From Eubacteriales bacterium (GTDB lineage: Bacteria > Bacillota > Clostridia > Oscillospirales > Butyricicoccaceae), in NCBI GenBank assembly GCA_030524205.1, contig JAUNGZ010000007.1, forward strand, positions 1 through 46,382: a DNA stretch of 46,382 nucleotides, read 5' to 3'. A model generated the notes under the pieces. It was given only the letters and a program-made list of their open reading frames with translations. It ran no database searches and was not told where the DNA came from. Every line of letters begins with the position of its first letter. Positions within the stretch are counted from its first letter, which is position 1. The position numbers and the translations under genes were made by a program. Below are positions 12,082 to 19,001 of this stretch, in pieces.

Positions 12082-12278
12082 TCGTTTGAAGCGTACAGCT
12101 TTAAACGAGGGGACGCTTTTCCGGGCCTTGCCCGGAGAAGGCTATTGCAGAGAAACAGGCTCGGAATTTCGATTCCGAGCCTGTTTCTCTGTTTGTCTAA
12201 AAAGCACGGGCAAAGCTCGCGCTTTTTAGGAAACCGGCGGCGAGGCCGCCGGTTTCTATTACAATGCGCCTGCGGGCG
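12082..12278 (+). repeat. Hairpin array A (downstream of atpC)
   Basis: Six consecutive inverted repeats fill this stretch: 12082-12108 (11 bp, one G-T pair), 12116-12140 (11 bp), 12148-12191 (20 bp, see terminator entry), 12198-12228, 12230-12256 (perfect 12 bp), and a weak GC-rich one near 12266-12278. The last three make a module also found in the arrays at 18773 and 27392. The 31 bases 12198-12228 are identical to 27493-27523. Family and function are not recognised. Together with the downstream promoter it accounts for the 327-base gene-free gap. Confidence 0.8.
12148..12197 (+). terminator. Terminator of the ATP synthase operon
   Basis: A perfect 20-bp stem (12148-12167 with 12172-12191) closes on the very stable TTCG tetraloop and is followed by TTTGTCT. 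It is the third hairpin of array A. Confidence 0.85.
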
Positions 12279-12364
12279 AGGATGCGGGAGACGAAAGGAC
12301 GGTCGCGCCGACGCGGCGCGGGGTTGGACGAAGGACGGGAGATGTGGCGGAGCGGGCGGGAATG

Positions 12365-12373
12365 TGCTATAAT
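12365..12373 (+). promoter_or_regulatory. Extended -10 promoter of the YoaK-like gene
   Basis: TGCTATAAT with a consensus hexamer at 12368-12373 lies 32 bases upstream of the TTG start. No convincing -35 hexamer is visible 17 bases upstream. Confidence 0.6.
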
Positions 12374-12404
12374 AAGCGAAGAAACAAGCAAAGGGGAGTC
12401 GGGA

Positions 12405-13085
12405 TTGAAACGAATACGGGGGCAGATGTCCGAATCCATGCTGCTGGGCGCGCTGCTCGCGGTGGTGGGCGGCTTTTTGGACGTATATACCTATCTGTGC
12501 CGCGGCGGCGTGTTCGCCAACGCGCAGACGGGCAATATCGTGCTGTTCGGCCTGTATCTGGCCGAGCGGGAGTGGCTGACCGCGCTGCGCTATCTGCCGC
12601 CCATTCTGGCGTTTGCGGCGGGCGTTGTCGCGGCTGAGGAGCTGCGGCGGCGGTATCAGAACCGGCAGAGCATCCATTGGCGGCAGGTGGTCGTGCTGGT
12701 GCAGGCGACGCTGCTGTGCGCGCTGGCGTTTGCGCCGCAGAGCTTAAACACGGCGGTAAACGTCGTGATTTCCTTCGTCTGCGCCTTGCAGGTGGAGGCG
12801 TTCCGCAAGCTGCGCGGCAGCGCGTTTGCCACGACCATGTGTACGGGCAACCTGCGCTCGGGCACCGAGCAGCTTGTCATCTGGCGGCGGGAGGGCGACG
12901 CGAAGGCAGGGCGTAAGGCTGCGCGGTATTACGCGATTATCCTGTTTTTTATCGGCGGGGCGGTGCTCGGCGGCGCGCTGACCGACGCTTTCGATGAAAA
13001 GGCGGTGTTTGCGGCCTGCGCGCTGCTGCTGGTCATATTCGGCATGATGTTTATTGAGGAGGAAGAACAAAAAGAGCGCCCATAG
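12405..13085 (+). CDS. YoaK/DUF1275-family membrane protein
   Basis: A 226-residue protein with six predicted membrane segments. Family features are visible: GGFLDVYTYLCRGGVFANAQTGNIV near the N-terminus and a later TTMCTGNLR motif, both typical of DUF1275. Biochemical function of the family is unknown. Start TTG at 12405 is chosen because GGGGAG (12393-12398) is six bases upstream. The reading frame continues upstream into the hairpin array, but that part is not credible coding sequence. The stop codon lies inside a terminator stem. Confidence 0.85.
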   Translation: MKRIRGQMSESMLLGALLAVVGGFLDVYTYLCRGGVFANAQTGNIVLFGLYLAEREWLTALRYLPPILAFAAGVVAAEELRRRYQNRQSIHWRQVVVLVQATLLCALAFAPQSLNTAVNVVISFVCALQVEAFRKLRGSAFATTMCTGNLRSGTEQLVIWRREGDAKAGRKAARYYAIILFFIGGAVLGGALTDAFDEKAVFAACALLLVIFGMMFIEEEEQKERP

Positions 13086-13096
13086 GGCGCTCTTTT
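13070..13096. terminator. Bidirectional terminator between the YoaK-like gene and the RHH gene
   Basis: A 12-bp stem (AAAAGAGCGCCC, loop ATA) has T runs on both strands. It overlaps the 3' end of the upstream gene and also serves the convergent small gene on the minus strand. Confidence 0.88.
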
Positions 13097-13110
13097 GCGT
13101 GCGGCAATCG

Positions 13111-13284
13111 TTAGGAGGGTTCGTCCTCCAGACAGCTTTCGATCATGGAAATGACGACGTTGTTCCAGCTTGTATTGTTTTCTCGGGCGATTTTCTCAAC
13201 CGCGTCGGCAAGGGACTGCTTTATGTAAAGGGATTTATAGGTTGTTTCGTCTTTTCTCTGCGTGCGGTTGATCTTAAATTTCAA
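13111..13284 (-). CDS. Small ribbon-helix-helix-like protein
   Basis: About 57 residues. After a basic N-terminus, the segment YKSLYIKQSLADAVEKIARENNT then SWNNVVISMIESCL has the strand-helix-turn-helix pattern of Arc/CopG-type DNA-binding proteins. TTG at 13284 is preferred since GGTGA lies five bases upstream; a longer TTG start at 13296 lacks a site. The gene is convergent with the YoaK-like gene. With no toxin next to it, it is probably a stand-alone regulator rather than an antitoxin. Confidence 0.6.
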   Translation of the reverse strand: MKFKINRTQRKDETTYKSLYIKQSLADAVEKIARENNTSWNNVVISMIESCLEDEPS

Positions 13285-13392
13285 AGCTATCACCAAGGAA
13301 ATTCTACCGCAAAAGGGGGATTAAAGATATATTAGAAAAATGTATTAGAATACACCTTAGAAAAACCTGTGAGATACACAGCAGAGAAAGCA

Positions 13393-13401
13393 TGGTATAC
13401 T
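13393..13401 (+). promoter_or_regulatory. Extended -10 promoter of the Cys-rich small gene
   Basis: TGGTATACT, 22 bases upstream of the start, with no clear -35 element. The sequence upstream (13297-13392) is AT-rich and otherwise featureless. Confidence 0.5.
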
Positions 13402-13422
13402 TTTCTGCGAGGTGAATCGAAC

Positions 13423-13602
13423 GTGAAAGCAGCGGAATGTGAGAACAAATGGTGCGTCTACTACGAAGCGTCCCGCTGTGTGCTGACCGATATTTCGGTC
13501 AATGCGTATGGCATGTGCGACTGCTGCATTATGGCCGAGGTGGACGAAGAAGCGCTTGGCGCGCTTCGCCGCCGTCAGCGCGAAACGCTCGAGAGCCGAT
13601 AG
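13423..13602 (+). CDS. Cys-rich small protein of unknown function
   Basis: A 59-residue soluble protein with six cysteines at positions 6, 11, 19, 32, 34 and 35, within ECENKWCVYYEASRC and MCDCC. This suggests a zinc or other metal knuckle resembling short DUF1540-like proteins, although I cannot assign it firmly. The GTG start at 13423 is supported by GAGGTGA seven bases upstream. It has its own promoter and a strong terminator, so it is monocistronic. Confidence 0.65.
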   Translation: MKAAECENKWCVYYEASRCVLTDISVNAYGMCDCCIMAEVDEEALGALRRRQRETLESR

Positions 13603-13616
13603 GATTGAAGGAACGG

Positions 13617-13657
13617 AAAAGCCGCCTGTTCAGAGAACAGGCGGCTTTTCTATTTTT
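13617..13657. terminator. Strong terminator between the Cys-rich gene and tex
   Basis: A 15-bp stem (13617-13631 with 13635-13649, loop AGA) is followed on the plus strand by a T-rich tail. It also stands just past the convergent tex stop codon and can act for both. Confidence 0.9.
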
Positions 13658-15809
13658 ATTTCGCTTGTTTTATTGAAAGAGAAATCCGGTGGCTCTTAGG
13701 GTCGACCGACAGCACGACCACATCGACGATATCGCCTACCGTGACGGCTTCGGACGGGTGCTTAATGAATTGATTGCAGATCTGCGAAATATGCACCAGA
13801 CCGTCCTGATGCACGCCGATATCGACGAACGCGCCGAAATCGGCCACGTTGCGCACCGTGCCTTGCAGCTTCATGCCGGGCTTTAGGTCGGCGAGGTCTA
13901 AAACGTCCGACCGCAGCAGCGGGGGTGGCAGCTCGTCGCGCGGGTCGCGGCCGGGCTTTTGCAGCTCGGACACGATATCCAGCAGCGTCGGCACGCCCAC
14001 GCCGCAGCGCGCGGCGGCATTTTCCGCGCCCAGCTCCTTCACGCGGGCGGACAGCTCGCTAATTTTGCCGTTCGCCGCGTCCTCCGCTGTGTAGCCGCAC
14101 AGCGTCAGCAGCGTCCCAGCGGCGGCGTAGGATTCGGGGTGCACGCCCGTCCGGTCGAGCAGGTTTTCGCTCTCGGGCACGCGCAGAAAGCCCGCGCACT
14201 GCTCGAACGCCTTCGGACCGAGGCCCTTGACCTTGAGCAGCTGCTTGCGGCTGCCGAACCGCCCGTTCTGCTCGCGGTAGGCTGTGATGTTTTTGGATAC
14301 CGTGGCGGACACGCCCGCCACACGCGACAGCAGCGCGGGGGAGGCTGTGTTCAGGTCGACGCCGACCGCGTTTACACAGTCCTCGACCACGCCGTCAAGC
14401 GCTTCGGAGAGCCGCGCCTGCGGCATGTCATGCTGGTACTGCCCCACGCCGATGGCCTTGGGGTCGATCTTGACCAGCTCGGCCAGCGGGTCCTGCAAGC
14501 GCCGGGCGATGGACACCGCCGAGCGGAGCGACACGTCGAAATCCGGGAATTCCTCCGCGCCGAGCTTCGACGCGGAATAAACCGACGCGCCCGCCTCGGA
14601 CACGACCATGTAGTCGATGCCGCCGCCGTATTCGCGGATGAAATCGGCCACGAACAGCTCGCTTTCCTTGCTTGCCGTGCCGTTGCCGATGGCGACGCAG
14701 GTGATCTTGTGTTTGTCGCACAGGCGGCGCAGCGTCTTTTTGGCTTCTTCTATTTTTTTATGCGGCGGCGTGGGGTAGATGACGGCGGTTTCAAGCACCT
14801 TGCCCGTGCCGTCCACCACGGCGAGCTTGCAGCCCGTGCGGTAGGCCGGATCGAAGCCGAGCGTGACGCGGTTTTTGACCGGCGGCTGCATCAACAGCGG
14901 GCGCAGGTTGAGCGCAAAGGTGCGGATGGCCTGCTCGCTCGCCGCGTCGGTCAGCTCGTTTCGCGTTTCGCGCTCAAGCGAAGGAAACAGCAGACGGCTC
15001 CACGCGTCCGCGCAGATTTCGCGCAGCAGCGGGCAGAACGGGTTCTTGGGGTGCAGAACGGCGCGGTTAAGCGTGACGAGGGCTTTCTCGTCGTCAACGG
15101 ACAGCGTGACCTTGAGCTTGCCTTCTTTTTCGCCGCGGTTGATTGCGAGCACGCGGTGGCTCTGCAATTTGCCGACCGGCTCGGAAAAATCGTGGTACAT
15201 GGCGTAAACGGTGTCATTCTCGTCCGTGCCGGCGGTTTTGATGACGCCCGTGCGGCGGATGTGCGCACGCAGCCCCGTGCGGATACTCGCGTCGTCCGAA
15301 ATATCCTCCGCGATAATATCGCCCGCGCCCGCGAGCGCGTCCGCCGCGCTCTCCACGCCCTTTTCGGCGCTGATATACGGCGCGGCAAGCTCCTCTGCCG
15401 TGGGAGAGGGCGCACGCGCGGCGAGCAGGGCTTTGGCCAGCGGTTCCAGTCCCTTTTCCCGCGCGACGGAGGCGCGCGTGCGCCGCTTGGGGCGGAACGG
15501 GCGGTACAGGTCGTCCAGCGCGGCGAGCGTTTGCGCGTTTGCAAGGGCGGCGCGCAGCTCGTCCGTCAGCTTGCCCTGCTCCTCGATGGAGGCGAGGATG
15601 TCAGCGCGCTTTTCATCCAGACTGCGCAGGTAGGCCAGCCGGTCGGCCAGCTCGCGGATGAGCTGGTCGTCCATCGTGCCGTGCAGCTCCTTGCGGTAGC
15701 GCGCGATAAAGGGCACGGTGTTGCCCTCGTCCAGCAGTGCGACGACGTTCTTCACATATTCTTCCTTCTGTCCCAGCTCGCGGGACAGGATTTGGATGAT
15801 CGTTTCCAT
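13656..15809 (-). CDS. tex: Tex-family S1 RNA-binding protein
   Basis: A 717-residue nucleic-acid-binding protein of the Tex/Spt6-like family, linked to transcription and transcript handling. Domain order: N-terminal helical Tex region, the RNase H-like YqgF domain (around LGFDPAYRTGCKLAVVDGTG), helix-hairpin-helix pairs (around LSRVAGVSATVSKNI and LLKVKGLGPKAFEQ), and a C-terminal S1 domain (GTVRNVADFGAFVDIGVHQDGLVH) ending in SIKQAK. The start at 15809 has AAGGAG upstream; the longer frame to 15857 does not. Confidence 0.95.
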   Translation of the reverse strand: METIIQILSRELGQKEEYVKNVVALLDEGNTVPFIARYRKELHGTMDDQLIRELADRLAYLRSLDEKRADILASIEEQGKLTDELRAALANAQTLAALDDLYRPFRPKRRTRASVAREKGLEPLAKALLAARAPSPTAEELAAPYISAEKGVESAADALAGAGDIIAEDISDDASIRTGLRAHIRRTGVIKTAGTDENDTVYAMYHDFSEPVGKLQSHRVLAINRGEKEGKLKVTLSVDDEKALVTLNRAVLHPKNPFCPLLREICADAWSRLLFPSLERETRNELTDAASEQAIRTFALNLRPLLMQPPVKNRVTLGFDPAYRTGCKLAVVDGTGKVLETAVIYPTPPHKKIEEAKKTLRRLCDKHKITCVAIGNGTASKESELFVADFIREYGGGIDYMVVSEAGASVYSASKLGAEEFPDFDVSLRSAVSIARRLQDPLAELVKIDPKAIGVGQYQHDMPQARLSEALDGVVEDCVNAVGVDLNTASPALLSRVAGVSATVSKNITAYREQNGRFGSRKQLLKVKGLGPKAFEQCAGFLRVPESENLLDRTGVHPESYAAAGTLLTLCGYTAEDAANGKISELSARVKELGAENAAARCGVGVPTLLDIVSELQKPGRDPRDELPPPLLRSDVLDLADLKPGMKLQGTVRNVADFGAFVDIGVHQDGLVHISQICNQFIKHPSEAVTVGDIVDVVVLSVDPKSHRISLSIKQAK

Positions 15810-15839
15810 TTTGACGCTCCTTTTCAGCAGTTCCTTCCC

Positions 15840-15848
15840 ATTGTACCA
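15840..15848 (-). promoter_or_regulatory. Extended -10 promoter of tex
   Basis: On the minus strand TGGTACAAT lies about 30 bases upstream of the tex start. No good -35 is visible. Confidence 0.5.
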
Positions 15849-15867
15849 CAAAACCACGGCGGAGAAA

Positions 15868-15895
15868 ATGAAAAACCGCAGCGATAGCTGCGGTT
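15868..15895 (-). terminator. Terminator of the azlC-azlD-GNAT operon
   Basis: A perfect 9-bp stem (AACCGCAGC) with a four-base loop is followed on the minus strand by TTTTTC. It begins directly after the GNAT stop. Confidence 0.85.
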
Positions 15896-15901
15896 AAACG
15901 G

Positions 15902-16354
15902 TCAGCGCTTTTTCAAATAGAGCAGCGGGAACGGGCGGCCCTGCTCGTCCTGCTCGGTCCGCCGGTCGAGGACAAAGCCCAGACGCCGGTAAAAAGCGGC
16001 GGCGCGGGGGTTTTGCTCGTTGACGCAGACCGCATTCACGCCGTACTGTGAGAAAGCGTATTCCGCGAGAAGGCGGCCGAACCCGCGTCCGATTTCGCGC
16101 GGGTGCAGGAACAGCATTTCGAGCCTTTGCCCGTCCACCCCCAGAAAACCGAGAGGCTTGCCGTCCTCGTGCAGCACGGCAAGACACGGCACGGCGCGCA
16201 GCGCCTGCGGCACATAAGCGCGAAGCGAAACGATATCGTTCTCGGTCAAAAAGCCGTGCGTTTCGCGCACCGAGGCCTCCCAAAGGACGGTCAGCGCGTC
16301 CACCAGCGCGTCGGTGCGCGCGGCGGGCGGGTAGGATTTGATTTTCGGCGTCAC
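15902..16354 (-). CDS. GNAT-family N-acetyltransferase
   Basis: A 150-residue protein with GNAT fold signatures: the strand LEMLFLHPREIGRGFGRLL carries the acetyl-CoA pyrophosphate loop (RGFGR), followed by the NPRAAAFYRRLGF motif near the C-terminus. This layout resembles YjaB-type acetyltransferases; the substrate is unknown. The GTG start overlaps the azlD stop by four bases (GTGA), which supports coupled translation as the third gene of the azlCD operon. Confidence 0.85.
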   Translation of the reverse strand: MTPKIKSYPPAARTDALVDALTVLWEASVRETHGFLTENDIVSLRAYVPQALRAVPCLAVLHEDGKPLGFLGVDGQRLEMLFLHPREIGRGFGRLLAEYAFSQYGVNAVCVNEQNPRAAAFYRRLGFVLDRRTEQDEQGRPFPLLYLKKR

Positions 16355-16680
16355 ACAAACACCGCCTGCACCAGAAACATGTACAGCGCCGTGCCCGCGC
16401 CGATAGACAGCAGGTTATTGCGCTTCCACGCGTGTAAGAGTGCGGTAACCGCGATGCAGAGCAGCTCGGGCGCGCCGTGGGGCGCAGCCAGCCAGTTGAC
16501 GCTTTTCACGCAGTATACCACCAGCAGCGCGATGACCGCGGGCGGCAGCGCCTCGCCCAGATAGCGGACGATGGGCGGGATGGGCTTTTTGCCGTTAAAG
16601 AGCAAAAACGGGGCGACGCGGGTGGCGAACGTGCACAGCGCGGCGACCGCGATCATGGCGAATACTCGTGCGCCGCTCAT
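16351..16680 (-). CDS. azlD: AzlD-family branched-chain amino acid transport protein
   Basis: A 109-residue protein with about four membrane helices, including TFATRVAPFLLF near the N-terminus, which is characteristic of AzlD. It is the small partner of AzlC in a two-component exporter for branched-chain amino acids or analogues. ATG start with a GGAGGTGG site; it overlaps the azlC stop by four bases. Confidence 0.87.
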   Translation of the reverse strand: MSGARVFAMIAVAALCTFATRVAPFLLFNGKKPIPPIVRYLGEALPPAVIALLVVYCVKSVNWLAAPHGAPELLCIAVTALLHAWKRNNLLSIGAGTALYMFLVQAVFV

Positions 16681-17366
16681 TCGGCCACCTCCTTTGAAAG
16701 CCGGCCGCGCAGCGCGACCAGCATGACGCAGATCGCAAGCATTGCGGGCAGGATGAACTTGTCCGGTCCGAGCAGGAAAAGCGAAACTGCCGCCGCGCCC
16801 AGTCCCAGAAGGGCGGGGATATGGCATTTGGCGCTTTTCCACTGCTCGACAAAGATCACGGTGAACAGCGCGGTCATCGCAAAGTCGATACCGGTCGAGT
16901 CGATCGGCAGCACGCCGCCGATCACGCCGCCGATGACCGAGCCGGCGATCCAGTAGCTTTGGTCGAGAATCGCGATCAGAAAGCGCATCGCGTTCGGGTC
17001 CACGCCCTCGGGCGTCTTGAGCGAGCACAGCAGGGAATAGGTTTCATCGGTCAGTGAGAAGATCATGTACCATTTCCTGTGGCCCATTTGGTGGAAGGTT
17101 TCCAGAAACGACAGGCCGTAGAAGATATGGCGGCAGTTTAACAGCAGCGTCATCACCGCGACGGTGACGAGCGACGCGCCCGAGGCGAGCAGCGAAACCA
17201 GCAGGTATTGGCCCGAGCCGGCGTAGATTGTCAGGCTGGAAAAGAACGCCCAGACGGGGAGGTAGCCCGCGTCGCGCAGCATTACGCCGAACGCGAAGCC
17301 GATGAACAGATAGCCGCACAGCACAGGGATCGTAACCTGAAAAGCGGGGCGGAGCGCTTTTTTCAT
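16677..17366 (-). CDS. azlC: AzlC-family branched-chain amino acid exporter
   Basis: A 229-residue integral membrane protein with the AzlC features PVLCGYLFIGFAFGVML, AGSGQYL and NCRHIFYGLS. With AzlD it forms the permease. The start at 17366 has AGGTGAT five bases upstream. First gene of azlC-azlD-GNAT. It lies just past the rpmB terminator; I see no obvious promoter in the short gap. Confidence 0.9.
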   Translation of the reverse strand: MKKALRPAFQVTIPVLCGYLFIGFAFGVMLRDAGYLPVWAFFSSLTIYAGSGQYLLVSLLASGASLVTVAVMTLLLNCRHIFYGLSFLETFHQMGHRKWYMIFSLTDETYSLLCSLKTPEGVDPNAMRFLIAILDQSYWIAGSVIGGVIGGVLPIDSTGIDFAMTALFTVIFVEQWKSAKCHIPALLGLGAAAVSLFLLGPDKFILPAMLAICVMLVALRGRLSKEVAE

Positions 17367-17391
17367 GGACATCACCTACAAAATATCAATA

Positions 17392-17416
17392 GAAAAGCGC
17401 TCTGCAAGCAGAGCGC
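17392..17416 (-). terminator. Terminator of rpmB
   Basis: A perfect 9-bp stem (GCGCTCTGC) with a two-base loop is followed on the minus strand by TTTTC. It lies between rpmB and azlC. Confidence 0.85.
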
Positions 17417-17446
17417 CTTAACATTCATTCAACGTATCCGACGCGA

Positions 17447-17635
17447 TCAAATCGCGCGGGTTACCTTGCCGGAGCGGAGGCACCGAGTACATACGTTGAT
17501 ATGGCGGGGAGTACCTTCGACCAGAGCCTTCACACGACGAACGTTCGGCTTCCAAGTTCTGTTGGAACGACGGTGAGAGTGAGAGACCTGAATACCAAAG
17601 GTCACGCCCTTGCCGCAAATATCGCACTTTGCCAT
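17447..17635 (-). CDS. rpmB: 50S ribosomal protein L28
   Basis: A 62-residue large-subunit protein. It is the zinc-binding form, with CDIC near the N-terminus and CTRC near the C-terminus, and the conserved SHSHRRSNRTWKPN segment. The start MAKCDICGKG is supported by AGGAGGTG upstream; the longer frame to 17662 is not. It is transcribed divergently from hprK. Confidence 0.96.
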   Translation of the reverse strand: MAKCDICGKGVTFGIQVSHSHRRSNRTWKPNVRRVKALVEGTPRHINVCTRCLRSGKVTRAI

Positions 17636-17677
17636 TTTCCTGCACCTCCTTCTCTTGTACATTGCGTAACGGATATT

Positions 17678-17706
17678 ATAATACCATAATGTCTATAAAA
17701 ATGCAA
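17678..17706 (-). promoter_or_regulatory. Promoter of rpmB
   Basis: Minus-strand TTGCAT (17706-17701), 17-base spacer, TATTAT (17683-17678). Confidence 0.7.
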
Positions 17707-17765
17707 GCGCTTTTTTCAGAAAAAGTTCTATTTTTCAAGTTTTGCCAAGGCTCGTCCGGAAACCG

Positions 17766-17794
17766 TTGAAAAGCAAGTAAAATAAGGGTATAAT
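17766..17794 (+). promoter_or_regulatory. Promoter of hprK
   Basis: TTGAAA (17766-17771), 17-base spacer, consensus TATAAT (17789-17794), about 40 bases before the start codon. Confidence 0.8.
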
Positions 17795-17836
17795 ACAAAT
17801 ACCATATTACCTGCCTTAGCGGAAGGGAGCATTTTT

Positions 17837-18769
17837 ATGCAGTTAAAAGAGTTCGGCGTCAGTCTGGGCGATTTGATACAGGAATTCAACTTCGAGATCG
17901 TTCACGGCCCCGAAGGGTTTGAAAAGGTTGAGATCACAAAGGACGACGTCAACCGGCCGGGCCTGCAGCTGGCCGGATTCTTCGATTATTTCGATCCCAA
18001 CCGCATTCAAATTATGGGCAAGGTCGAGTCCAGCTATGTTGAGCTGATGGAGCCGGAGGCGCGTCAGGCCTGCTTTGACCGCCTGTTTTCGACCGGCATT
18101 CCGGTGCTGCTGATTTCGCGCAATATCGACGTGTTTCCGGAATGCCTTGCGGCGGCGGAAAAGTACAAGGTTCCGATTCTGCGCACCAACGATTTTACCT
18201 CTACTATCATGAGCGCGGTGATCGCGTCGCTCAAGGTGAACCTTGCCCCGCGCGTCACGCTGCACGGCGTGCTGATCGAGATTTACGGCGAGGGCGTGCT
18301 GCTGCTCGGCGACTCGGGCGTGGGCAAATCCGAAACCGCGATCGAGCTGGTCAAGCGCGGACACCGCCTGATCGCGGACGACGCGGTCGAGATCAAGCGC
18401 GTATCGGATAAAACGCTCGTCGGCACCGCGCCGGAGGTGATCCGGCACTTTATCGAGCTGCGCGGCATCGGCATTGTGGACGTGCGGCGTATTTTCGGCG
18501 TAGGCGCGATCAAGATGACCGAAAAGGTCGAGCTTGTCATCAATCTGGAGCCTTGGGAGGACGGCAAGCAGTACGACCGCCTCGGCATGGACGGGCAGAC
18601 GACCAGCATTCTCGATATCGCGGTGCCCAGCCTGACCATTCCGGTCAAGCCCGGCCGTAACCTTGCCGTTATTATTGAGGTTGCGGCGATGAACGACCGC
18701 CAGAAGAAGATGGGCTTTAACGCGGCGAAGGAGCTGCAGGAGCGCATGCTCAAGCAGTACGGGAACTGA
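17837..18769 (+). CDS. hprK: HPr kinase/phosphorylase
   Basis: A bifunctional 310-residue enzyme that phosphorylates and dephosphorylates Ser46 of HPr, the master signal of carbon catabolite control in Firmicutes. The N-terminal domain (about 1-130) is followed by the kinase domain with Walker A GDSGVGKS at 158-165 and the following DDAVEI acidic segment. His143 in TLHG matches the conserved active-site histidine. Its own promoter is visible. The PHP and ROK genes downstream are co-directional, with hairpin array B in between. Confidence 0.97.
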   Translation: MQLKEFGVSLGDLIQEFNFEIVHGPEGFEKVEITKDDVNRPGLQLAGFFDYFDPNRIQIMGKVESSYVELMEPEARQACFDRLFSTGIPVLLISRNIDVFPECLAAAEKYKVPILRTNDFTSTIMSAVIASLKVNLAPRVTLHGVLIEIYGEGVLLLGDSGVGKSETAIELVKRGHRLIADDAVEIKRVSDKTLVGTAPEVIRHFIELRGIGIVDVRRIFGVGAIKMTEKVELVINLEPWEDGKQYDRLGMDGQTTSILDIAVPSLTIPVKPGRNLAVIIEVAAMNDRQKKMGFNAAKELQERMLKQYGN

Positions 18770-18772
18770 AAC

Positions 18773-18966
18773 TCGTTTGAAAGCACGCTTTCAAACGAAT
18801 TTTGGGCTGTGCCGCGCTTGCAGCGCGGACAAAGCCCGGCGGAAAAAAGTTCCGACAAGCGAAACTTTTTTGCCGTCTTGTATAAAAAGCCCGGCAGAGC
18901 TGGGCTTTTTATGAAAATCGCCGTATCCCGGCGATTTTCTGTTGTAAGGGCGCGCCGGAGGCGCGC
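18773..18966 (+). repeat. Hairpin array B (between hprK and the PHP gene)
   Basis: Six inverted repeats follow one another with almost no spacing: 18773-18798 (perfect 12 bp), 18804-18837 (GGGCT and CCGCGC stems), 18843-18871 (9 bp with A6/T6 flanks), 18883-18911 (13 bp, one G-T pair), 18913-18939 (perfect 11 bp) and 18950-18966 (perfect 7 bp). The last three correspond in order, flanks and spacing to the modules in arrays A and C. The first shares the TCGTTTGAA half with the first hairpin of array A. The array ends about 20 bases before the next ribosome binding site. Confidence 0.82.
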
Positions 18967-19001
18967 GAAGCGGAAAACGGAAAAGGGAGCATTGTTTTTT
19001 C

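Noticed and set aside
12264-12404. N-terminal extension of the YoaK-like protein
   Set aside because: It covers array sequence and the predicted promoter, is Arg-rich without family similarity, and TTG 12405 has a well-spaced ribosome binding site.
13111-13284. RHH protein as the antitoxin of a toxin-antitoxin pair
   Set aside because: No small toxin-like gene lies next to it in the same direction; its neighbours are a convergent membrane protein and a divergent Cys-rich protein.
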